This document shows, one piece after another, positions 55,958-64,000 of a stretch of 64,000 nucleotides of DNA. Within the stretch, counting starts at the first letter, position 1. Each line of letters starts with the position of its first letter. Under the pieces are notes generated by a model, which was given only the letters and a program-made list of their open reading frames with translations, searched no databases and had not been told where the DNA came from. The DNA is from Moniliella sp. 'wahieum' (lineage: Eukaryota; Basidiomycota; Moniliellomycetes; Moniliellales; Moniliellaceae). Both the position numbers and the translations under genes were made by a program. The stretch spans positions 124,001 to 188,000 of the forward strand of contig RSEE01000064.1 in the NCBI GenBank assembly GCA_003971905.1. Direction: 5' to 3'.

Positions 55958-57011
55958 GGCGCCAACGGCCAAAGGAAGGAGGCGTGTGTGCTACCCAGTG
56001 GTGGGGGCAGCGGCGCAAACAGGCAGCTCAAGCCCTTGGCTTGTGGCCTTCCGGGCTTGTCCGAGCCAACAGGCGGAACCAGTCGGAAGGGCGCGTCGCT
56101 AGCCGAGTGCCCTCAGCTCAGCCGTCCATCTTCCTCCCCTTGGCCCTTGGGCTTCTCACGCTTGGGGCGGACGGGTCCCCTGCTCTCGCGTCGCCCCCGC
56201 GCTGCGGAGCCTGGATGGTTCATGCGCTGCTCATGTGGAGGTGCCTATGCTGCACAGTCAGAATTGAAAAAAGAAGGAGGATATGCCTGTGACATGTGAC
56301 ACGGACGAAGAGCTTATGGTCAAGCATGGCCGGGGGGGATAGGATACGAAGCGTACAACAGGATAACATGTAACACCACAGAGAAGAGTAAGGCTGCTGA
56401 ACTTCTGACCCTTTGCAAGACTTCAGCTGTCAGAGAACTCAGGCTGGTGATTGGTAAGCCTCACTGCTCCACTCGTAGGTACCCCGTCAGCTCTCAATCT
56501 CGTGGACACACACATGGTCCAAGATGTAGATGCGTTGGTGTGTTGCCGCGACTGCACTGCTGCGACCCCCACTCATCATGCAGATGACGTTGTTTTTGGC
56601 GCATCGGCCTATCCGTTGGAAGAGGTCGTCACTCACCCATTGTCGTGGCCTGAGTAGATCCCTGAGAGAGGCCTGAGGCTCAGGCCTGAGGCATTGACGA
56701 TCGTCGGCGATATGATAATGATTAACGAGAGGCCTCTGAGGGTGTGATAACTTTGGTCTTAAGAGATGGCTCCGCGCTCCCCCGCGATTTCCCCCCCCTG
56801 CCATGGTTCGGAGAACTGAGGGTTAGGCTTTGGAGCTGGAAGAGCTGGAAGGGCCTGTGATGCATGTGAGATGTGGGAACGTGACGCGTGACGCATGAAC
56901 CTAAGAAGCTGTTGGGCGACAAGTGAGGCCGGTGACTACGACTGTGGTGAGAGGGCCGGTGAGCCCGATGTCGATGGCGTGTGACATGCATGTGACATGC
57001 GATCCCCCGCG

Positions 57012-57045
57012 TGACGTGTGACATGTGACGCGTGACGCGTGACGG
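57012..57045 (+). repeat. 7-bp-period array, TGA anchor, CGTG/CATG/CGCG
   Basis: TGA at 57012, 57019, 57026, 57033 and 57040 with CGTG, CATG, CGCG, CGCG between. A looser copy (TGA-CGCG-TGA-CGCA-TGA) lies at 56882-56898. Confidence 0.95.
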
Positions 57046-58218
57046 GCGAGGCAGTCGGCGCCCGGCGAGCCGGTGGGATCGGAACCCCCCCGGAGGCACA
57101 ACACGTGTGGGGGTTTTGTACGCAATGTGGCGCTGTGGGTCGCCAGGGGTCCCTGGGGGCCTCACCGGTGAGCCGGTCATCCTCGAGGCCGGTGACCGGT
57201 GGGGGAGTCGACAGGAGAGATGAACCGCTCAAAATGCACTCGAGCCGAATTACAGAGCCCACATAATATCCGTCATGTTGGCCGAAAATGCATATAGGGT
57301 GCGACTATGTAGCTTTTTGAGATCTTTTCAAGGTTCAGTGTTCAGTGAGTGCGAAGCTAGCGAAGCTAGTGAAGAGGCCAGTTCTAGTGACTAGTGGCTA
57401 GTGTGGGGCCGAGGCCTGATCCTGAGGCTTGGTGAGGGATCGATGAGGAAGACCTGAGGTGTGTCGAGCACAGCTCGTTGTGCAGTGGCGTTCTCGCGCT
57501 TGCTTTGCGTTCATATTTCAGTCAACACACGCGCCCCCTGGCGTTCGTGCCATCGTGCCTGCACGTCCATCCAAGTAGGCGCCATCTCAGTGTGGTCTGC
57601 CAGAGTCGCCATGCGCCGCGGGGTCCATACTCCTCCTGTGGCTCTACATCCCCTCAGCTGTCCCACCTTGTCCATATCGCCCCCCGCACTTTGATCCACT
57701 TGGCTCGCGGCGGCGAACCTGCCGGAGCGCGGTCTCATTCGTTCCTCCCACCCGCGCTTGCGACAGCGAGAGCCGGCGGCGGCGTTAAGCCTTAAGCGCC
57801 GGGTGCGCGTTACTAGTAACTAGCGCTGAGACGCTGATCAATCGCTGACCATCGATCATCGATCATGTTTTGTGTCCCTGAGAGATGGGATGTCGATGAG
57901 ATGCATGGCAGTCGCATGGCGGGGCGCCGTGTCCGGGTGACCGGTGACCGTTCCCGAAGAAAATCGATGATTTATGTGGTCGATGAGGTCGATGACGCAT
58001 CGATGACGCCCGGGATATCCCGACGAACTATAGCCATGCCCCCAGCGGGGTCTGGCCTCGACCTTCCTATCGCCCTCGGGCACCTCCACACAGGCCTCGG
58101 CCCTCGACCCGGCGCGCAGAACGTATGGAAGTATGTCTTGGTCTTGGGTCGTTCGGGCGGCCGGTGCATGGCGGGCCAAATGCGTAGGTGGAACGGGGCC
58201 GTTGGAAGAGGACATGCA

Positions 58219-58232
58219 TGATGCATGATGCA
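58219..58232 (+). repeat. 7-bp-period array TGA-TGCA
   Basis: Two units TGATGCA, preceded by CATGCA. The same unit on the other strand (TCA-TGCA) is at 59568-59581 and at the ends of repeat Y. Confidence 0.85.
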
Positions 58233-58864
58233 TCGACCTTGGGTACTCAGTGCCTCGCCAGCCTCGCTTCCCCACACGCCCCGCGTCACGCGTCACACAC
58301 GTCACACACACAAATGCGGGGTGCGTACTGCGTGTTGCAGGCAACTATGCGCGGTGCACGGCACGTCACGCGTCACCGGTGAACGTGCGCTGATGCTGCT
58401 CGAGGGCAGGAGGGCAGTGCATCTTTGTCTGTTGAGACGTTGGGGTCCGCCGGCCCTCAGAGCACCAGGCCACAGGCGGCCTAAACTCCTCAAAGAGGCC
58501 GAGGGCGAGACCAACCGGGTGAACTTATACCCGGGCATAGTCCCGTCGCCCCGAAGCGTGCGGTGATCGGCTGAGACTTGTGGGGGTGTGGGGTAAAACC
58601 CTGGCCCCGCCACCGTGTCCCTGGGTGTTGTACCTCGTCTGGTCCGTGTTACATGCAGGAGATACGTATTCTCATCCATCTCAGATATCGGAAGATCTCA
58701 GCGATCTCAGCCCAGATATCCCCACCGCTGCTCCCAAGCCGATCGCGTACGAGGAAAGGCACAAACCTGGGAGCTGTGCGATGGCAATTATGCCCTAAAT
58801 CTCCGGTGATGACCATGCTCAGGCCCTCAGTCCTCAGGAGCCTCAGGCTACACTCTATCAAATC

Positions 58865-58899
58865 TCAGTACTCAGTACTCAGTGAGTACTCAGTACTCC
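58865..58899 (+). repeat. 7-bp-period array TCA-GTAC
   Basis: TCA at 58865, 58872, 58879 and 58890 with GTAC (once GTGA-GTAC) between. Irregular TCA-rich DNA (TCAGGCCC, TCAGTCC, TCAGGAGCC) precedes it from 58819. Confidence 0.95.
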
Positions 58900-58988
58900 G
58901 TGTACTCATGCAACCCATGTAGGCCGTATCCAATTCGGCATCCCCCGCCGTGTCCCACCGTTGGTCTGCTGCAATCGACAATCGCTCT

Positions 58989-59016
58989 TCAAGCTAGCTT
59001 CAAGCTTCAAGCTTCA
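58989..59016 (+). repeat. 7-bp-period array TCA-AGCT
   Basis: TCA at 58989, 59000, 59007 and 59014; inner tetramer AGCT (AGCTAGCT in the first step). Confidence 0.95.
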
Positions 59017-59277
59017 CACAGTCACACGCCCTCTCCCCTGCTTGCGCTCGCGCCTCCTTTCTCAGTCGGCTGTGTGGGCCAAAGCGTGACGATCGTCAGT
59101 GCCGTCAGTGACTACACCGGCTAGTGACTACTGACTAATAATAGTGACTGACAGCCTCTCGCGCTCCTCAGATCGTGCCCTCCAGGAAGCAATATCTGGA
59201 AGACACCTTAGGCCTTAGGGAGGGAGCCGAGCTTAGGCTATCGACTATCGGTGCCACACTACCCTCTCGTCACTAAT

Positions 59278-59308
59278 TCACTAGTCACTAGTCACTGGTC
59301 ACCGGTCA
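59278..59308 (+). repeat. 7-bp-period array TCA with CTAG, CTGG, CCGG
   Basis: TCA at 59278, 59285, 59292, 59299 and 59306. The tetramers in order are CTAG, CTAG, CTGG and CCGG, a stepwise change along one array. Confidence 0.97.
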
Positions 59309-59501
59309 CTCCAAGTCACTATTATTGCGGACGGGTGGGTATAGTGACCGCACCATATCCTAAAACGAATATTATTCGCGCAACACTGTGCCTGCAGGTG
59401 CATACATGTCGCAAACGAGCAAGCCTTTCTCCACACTCGCCCCACTGCGAGTCTCAGTTGTCCACAAAAAATCTTGGTTATCGTTTTGCGAGGCACACCC
59501 T

Positions 59502-59544
59502 TCAAGCTTCAACTCTTCAAGGTTCACACGTCACGCATCATGCA
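59502..59544 (+). repeat. 7-bp-period array TCA with changing tetramers
   Basis: TCA at 59502, 59509, 59517, 59524, 59531 and 59538, with AGCT, ACTCT, AGGT, CACG, CGCA, TGCA following. The anchor and period are kept while the tetramer drifts. Confidence 0.95.
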
Positions 59545-59957
59545 CATCGTTATGTCCATCCCCCACATCATGCATCATGCATTATGCTCCCAACGCAGTT
59601 GCCAGAGCACCAGGGCACAAGCGATCGCTTGGAGGCAGTATATGGCCTTGAAGCTTGATGCATGATGGCCATAATATCCTCAAGCTGGCCCCCTGGCCTT
59701 CTGGTGCATGATCACATATGAGCCAGCAGTGTGGGGGGAGATTATGCATGCCTGTGCCCTTCAAAAAGAGCCCCCCCCCTTCGCCCGCATCCCTTTATAC
59801 CCCCCACCCACCTTTCCTCCCTCTCTGTCACTCTAGGCCCGCCGTCGCCCCTCGCCAGCCCCCCTCCCACATCCCACCTCTTTCTCTCAACCAACACCTC
59901 CCAACCTTTTCGCTGTTCTCCACCCCGTTTCGTCTAACCCGCCTCCGACTTTCCGTG

Positions 59958-61936
59958 ATGAAGAAGTTTGAGTTGCCGCAAGCGGCTGCCTGGCGGGTAG
60001 TGCCCAGCGAGGCCTTTAACCGCCATTACCTCTTTTCCGCCTTGACATTTGGTCTGCTCGGCCTGGCGCGCGGGCTGGACGAAGGTGTGATCTCGTCGCA
60101 GGTGCTGATGCCGTCCTTTATCCGTGACTATGGAGTGGAGCCCAAATCGAATGCGCAGAGCAACGTGACCTCCATGGTTCAGATTGGATGTGTGGCCGGG
60201 TCGCTGCTGGTTGGTACACGAGCGATCGACTAGGCCGTGTACGGAGTTGCCAGATCACCTGCTTCTTCTGGGTCTTGGGCGCCGTCATCTGGATGGCTAG
60301 TCCAGGGCGGCTGGGTCAACTGTACGCTGGTCGGTTCATCACTGGTATTGGTGTCGGTGGCACCGCGGTCTGTGGACCAACCTACCTCGCTGAAGTGGCT
60401 CCCAGAAGCCTCCGTGGTAGTTTGATTGGCGTCGGTCTTTTCTCGGGCAATGTGTACCTCGGCACCTTCCTTGGCTACTGTGCCAACCTAGGCGTTCAGC
60501 GCCATGTTAGCGATGATTCGCGCAACCAGTACCTGATCCCCACCAGCCTCAACGTCATTTTTGGTGGCTTGTTCTTCTTGGCCACCTTCTTTATTCTGGA
60601 AAGGTACGGAATAATACTCGCGTTAATTGGATGTGGGGGTTTGAAAATGGGGGACACGCTACTAACTCGTCCTCGTCCTTCTTGTCTGTCTACTGTCCAT
60701 GTGTTGGTTTGCCTTACCCAGCCCCCGTTGGCTTGCTAAGAAACACCGTGAGGAGGAAGCGTACGCCAACATGCTCAAGCTCCGTCAACTTCGTCCCGAA
60801 CATCCGTATCTCCGCAACGAATGGAAGCCATTCTGGAATCGATTCGGGTGGAAGAAGAGGCACGGGGAGCTACTGCGCTGGTACCACTCTATTCTTGCCC
60901 TCTTCCAATCCTCGGAGAACATCTACATTATCTGCTGCACCATCGGCGCCCAAGTATGGGGCCAATTTAGTGGCGCCGGCAGCATTTCGGTTTACGCACC
61001 GCAGTTGTTCCAGATGGTCTCGGGCAAACCCAGCACCAAAAGATTAACCCTTCCACCACCGTGGTCTTGGGGCTGTCAGCTCGTGTTTGCCCTTGCCTCG
61101 CCCCTCTTCTTCTTGGACCGGTACGGACGCAAAGCGGTGGCGATGACTGGGATTGTGTGCCAAGCCTCGGCCATGCTCTACATTGCCATTTACCTCCGCG
61201 TCTCGTCGGGAGATGATGAATCGGCTTCCAAGCGGCACGGTGGTGTTGCTGCCATTGTGGCCCTGTTCGTCGGGGGAGCCTCCTGGGCAGGCGGCATCAA
61301 CTCGATCCAGTACGTATACAATCTGTCTCTTCCCTTCTGTTTATTCGCTGGGAGCTGTGTGTGACAGGCAAAAGGCAAAGAAGAACGGGTTTTGTTCTGA
61401 CGAGAGGGGTTCTTCTTTTTTTCCCCTACAGGTACCAACTCGGGCCCGAGTACCTTGGCGTCACGGTGCGTAGCCTGGGCACGATGATGTCGATGGCGGT
61501 GCACTTTATCTGTCAATTTGGCGTTCGCGCGCCGTTAATCCGATGATTGCTCGATGGCGCGCATGGGGGTTGTTCCTGTTTTGGTCGATGGAGAGTTGCG
61601 TATGCCTTTCTTGGCCTGGTTCTTTTTGCCCGAATCGGCGGGCTGGAGCTTGAAGAGATGAGCACCCCTGTTTTCCGGTCCGTGGTACAAGATTGGCTGG
61701 AAACCAACGTCCCTTTAAGGAGGGTGTCGGTTGAGGAGGAAAATAAGATTGCCGACGAAGACTTCCCTTATAGGACGATGGAAGACAAGACTTCCACACC
61801 GATTGGGGGCGTGGTTACTCGCGATGATGACATTCAAGCCCAAGAACCCGCTTTGCAGTACTCCGCTGCACCTCAAATCCACTTGGCCGGCGAGCCAAGC
61901 GACGACAAGAAGGACGATGAGATCAAGAAGGCTTGA
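59958..61936 (+). CDS. MFS sugar-porter-type transporter
   Basis: A twelve-helix plasma-membrane transporter of the MFS sugar-porter group (hexose, quinate or related substrate). The start at 59958 gives MKKFELPQAAAWRVVPSEAF; the first helix includes LARGLDEGVISSQVLMPSFI. Signatures are DRLGRVRS (loop 2-3), YAGRFITGIGVGGTAVCGPT and YLAEVAPRSLRGS (helix 4-5 region), LESPRWLAKKHREEEAY (PESPRWL-type end of the first half), FLDRYGRKAV (loop 8-9) and PESAGWSLEEM (PETKG-type end). The acidic-lysine tail is DDKKDDEIKKA, stop at 61936. Introns are 60604-60721 (GTACGG) and 61310-61431 (GTACGT). Frame changes near 60215, 60815, 60850, 61035, 61525 and 61600. About 540 residues. The substrate cannot be assigned from sequence. 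Confidence 0.93.
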
Positions 61937-62233
61937 TCTCGATCTCGTTCCTCCCCCTCTCACACTCTTTCAAAGAGTCCACATAGTATAACGAACGCCT
62001 CTGAGATTTGATGTGTAAATTTACCCCTCTGTTCCGTCCCTTTGCTCTCTAGCCACTGTAGTAGTCTGGAGTGAAAAGGCATCCCTCCCTCATGAATCTC
62101 TTCACCTTAAGCTGTTGATCTGCCTCGGTCGAACCCACTAGGGGCGGTATCCCACTCAAAGAGACGAAGGAGAGGGGATCATTTGGGGTTAATTTAGGTA
62201 ACCGTAGCATCGCATCCCCAACCAAAGCTGCGC

Positions 62234-63120
62234 TCAGGCTTGCGGGTAAGGAGGCAACCCCCACTCTGGTTTAAAGTCGAGCATGGAGGTGAGAGTTTGG
62301 TGGGGCGCATCCGGGTCGGAAGGCGAGCCAGGCAGACGGTCATGGTGGATCTTAAGCAGCTCTGCATCTGGGATCCACACCACTTTCATTCCAGCCCTCC
62401 GGCCGCCGTCACGCCCGGTCGGCCATCCTCAAAGACAGCAGCTCCTCCCCACCAAGGAGGGTACCGTCGTACTGCGCACCGGGCTGGCGTACGCGCGCTT
62501 CCCACTCTGCTACTTCAGCCGGGGTAGAGCCCAACGCTTCGCGTGCAGCAACGAGGAAAATGTCCGGGTTGGGCTTGCGCGCTCCACACGTGCATCGTCC
62601 CCCGTACATAATGCGTGCCAAACAGCTCAAACAGTTGCGCATTGGCCGCCTTTTGATCTCGAACGCTTTGCGCTGGCTGGACGTGGCAATCGCAAGGGCA
62701 CCCCGCTGGCTTGAGGTGGAATCAACTTGATCACCCCAGGGAGCGGACGGACGTTGTGGAACTCTTCTTGGATCAACACCGCGCGTTGGGCTAGGAAACT
62801 GTCAATCGTAAACGGGCAGGCATCCTGGTCGAACGCTCTTCTTTCCCCTCGCGAGGCGGCCAGATGCGCAAAGAGAATGGTCACAGCCACGCGGTCGGGG
62901 GTACCCATCAGCTTGGCTTTGATCTCCCACGTTTGTTCCTTCCCATACGGACGCAGCAACTTGTTCACCACCACCGTGTAGGCGTCCTCGGAATTGAGCA
63001 GCAGCCCGTCCATCTGCGCGCTGGGTCAGCCTCGGCGCGGTCGCAGCAAGGGGGGAGGGGACGGACATCAAAGAGACACGCCTGAATGGGCGCCTTGACA
63101 GCGGGCAGATTGGAGGCCAT
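62234..63120 (-). CDS. HAD-family phosphatase, pseudouridine-5'-phosphatase-like
   Basis: A haloacid-dehalogenase-type phosphatase, closest in pattern to HDHD1/pseudouridine-5'-phosphatase. The start at 63120 gives MASNLPAVKAPIQACLFD. A 53-nt intron (63014-63066, GTCCGT) splits the catalytic motif I, which reads CLFDMDGLLLNSEDAY once joined. Later motifs are WEIKAKLMGTPD, LIQEEFHNVRPLPGVIKLI, KPNPDIFLVAAREALG (motif III lysine) and, after a shift, FEDGRPGVTAA (motif IV), then GMKVVWIPDAELLKIHHDRL and a final DFKPEWGLPPYPQA, stop at 62234. Shifts lie near 62690, 62560, 62440 and 62365. About 275 residues. The 342 bases between this start and the next gene's stop (63121-63462) hold no other gene that I can see. 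Confidence 0.9.
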
Positions 63121-63462
63121 GGGGGCGTTGGCGGTGCGTGTGGAGGGGGTGAGGGGGCCGAGTCACTAGTCAACCAGGCCTGGCGAGATCAACCCACGGG
63201 CAACCCTAGAGCGGTGGCAGCAACCCTACTGGAGGCAGCCCAGGCATGGACAAAAGTTTCAACTCGATCGTCTATTCTCTGTGGCTCTGTCTGTCGGTGG
63301 AGCTACGCCGCATCAGGTTCTGCGTCTGCTGCGCTGGGGCGCCATGGCATTGCATGGGATCGGCATCGCCGCGCCGGGTATCCTCCGCCTGGCTCCCCTC
63401 GGCCACCGGGCGGGGCCTTCGTCGTTCTTCGTAGCTCGCTCTCGCTCCGCCCCGCATGCTCC

Positions 63463-64000
63463 CTAGCCCATCGCGAGCAACTTGTCAATCGTGTCCTCCA
63501 AGTTGCCCGCACACGCCTCCAGCATCAGCTGACACACGTCCGCTCCATATTCGGGAACATGATCGTCAGCGTCTCGAGCTTGGCTTGGTGCTGCTGGTCC
63601 TCCGCCCAGGGATTCGGCACCTCCCCCCGCGGCGACAGCGGCAACGCAGACTAGTCGCTGGCCCCGCCGCGTCAGGCGCAAAGGAAAGGCTCGCCCCGTG
63701 GTGAAACCGGTTCGGCGGTTAGGCCCCTCGGAGAAGAGCGACAAGAGGCGATTGCGCTGGGCTGAGGAGGGTGCGGAAGCTGGTAGAAGGAGAGGGCATG
63801 GCGGCAACCTCTCTTCCCCACTACGCGCCGGACCCTTTCTCCCCCGCTCGCCCTGCTGGGGACTCCAGCTCAGAGGAAGAAGCAGGGGCAGGAGGGGCAG
63901 GAACGACCGTAGGCTCGACTGCTGTCGCCTCAGCCCACAACTTGTTCAATGCTCCAATCGGACGACCAATCCCCATCTTGGCCGCTTCGCCCGTACGCTG
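63463..64000 (-). CDS. CUE-domain protein, C-terminal part (runs off the window)
   Basis: Only the end of the gene is present; its start lies beyond base 64000. The last 45 residues form a CUE domain, a ubiquitin-binding three-helix module: QAKLETLTIMFPEYGADVCQ, then LMLEACAGNLEDTIDKLLAM and Gly, stop at 63463. The MFP motif and the di-leucine end are diagnostic. One missing C near 63560 (CC for CCC) separates MFP from EYG. Upstream, at the window edge, AAKMGIGRPIGALNKLWAEA and an Ala/Pro/Ser/Glu linker (63830-64000) are probably part of the same protein. The identity of the whole protein cannot be told. Confidence 0.75.

Larger units (their letters stand above)
55958..59957. other. 4-kb gene-poor region with the densest 7-bp-period arrays
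   Basis: No gene with recognisable features. Many frames begin or end in repeats. TCA/TGA-anchored heptad arrays are dense from 56840 to 59590 (several listed separately). CTAG, GTAC, AGCT, TGCA, CGCG, CCGG, GATC and TCGA all occur as the inner tetramer. The last 200 bases before the MFS start are C/T-rich (promoter and leader). I saw no tRNA and could not test for other RNAs. Confidence 0.6.

Noticed and set aside
56840-59590. CRISPR-like or phage-like repeat array
   Set aside because: Units are 7 bp with no spacers, the surrounding genes are eukaryotic with spliceosomal introns, and no cas genes are present.

Overview
The window looks like nuclear DNA of a fungus, most probably a basidiomycete. 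The genes are GC-rich (roughly 55-60 percent overall, estimated by eye) and carry few short GT-AG introns (53-210 nt) with CTAAC/CTGAC-like branch sites. Their products are typical of fungi: Zn2Cys6 regulator, steryl-glucosidase-type GH5, fungal OPT transporter, DUF3445 protein, Spa2 homology domain. Low intron density would fit Ustilaginomycotina-like yeasts, but I cannot assign a species.

Layout. 1-3 kb: a broken extended-SDR gene inside two nested pairs of direct repeats. 3-6 kb: GH5 steryl/ceramide glucosidase. 7.4-13.5 kb: two minus-strand genes, a START-domain protein and a long disordered protein. 14-15.3 kb: glutaminyl cyclase. 16.1-17.3 kb: mitochondrial dicarboxylate carrier, then 4 kb with no recognisable gene. 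21.4-26.5 kb: DUF3445 haem-oxygenase-like protein and OPT transporter. 28.6-30.6 kb: Ser/Pro-rich protein ending in a PPxY motif. 31.4-32.5 kb: protein phosphatase 1. 34.3-38.8 kb: LSG1 and UTP25, divergent ribosome-assembly genes. 40-42 kb: a disordered protein and an intron-bearing tRNA-Glu. 42.5-46.2 kb: DSK2, EMP24 and RPN11. 48.2-49.4 kb: ZIP metal transporter. 50.2 kb: tRNA-Ala. 50.5-53.4 kb: Zn2Cys6 factor. 55.2-56 kb: a short Spa2-like gene. 60-62 kb: MFS sugar transporter. 62.2-63.1 kb: HAD phosphatase. The right edge holds the C-terminal end of a CUE-domain gene.

Two window-wide observations matter. First, most conserved genes, including essential ones (RPN11, UTP25, LSG1), are broken by one-base shifts that usually look like a missing base in a short homopolymer. 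These are more likely read or assembly errors than biology, so I annotate the genes as CDS and state where the frame changes. PP1 and the carrier are uninterrupted. Second, the non-coding DNA is full of short arrays with an exact 7-bp period. They usually have the form TCA-NNNN (or TGA-NNNN), with a self-complementary NNNN that differs from place to place. I know of no named repeat class that fits, and this is the best candidate for something undescribed.

The genes are ordinary housekeeping and nutrient-uptake genes. I see no gene cluster for a single pathway, apart from the LSG1/UTP25 divergent pair and the loose ubiquitin-proteasome grouping of DSK2 and RPN11.
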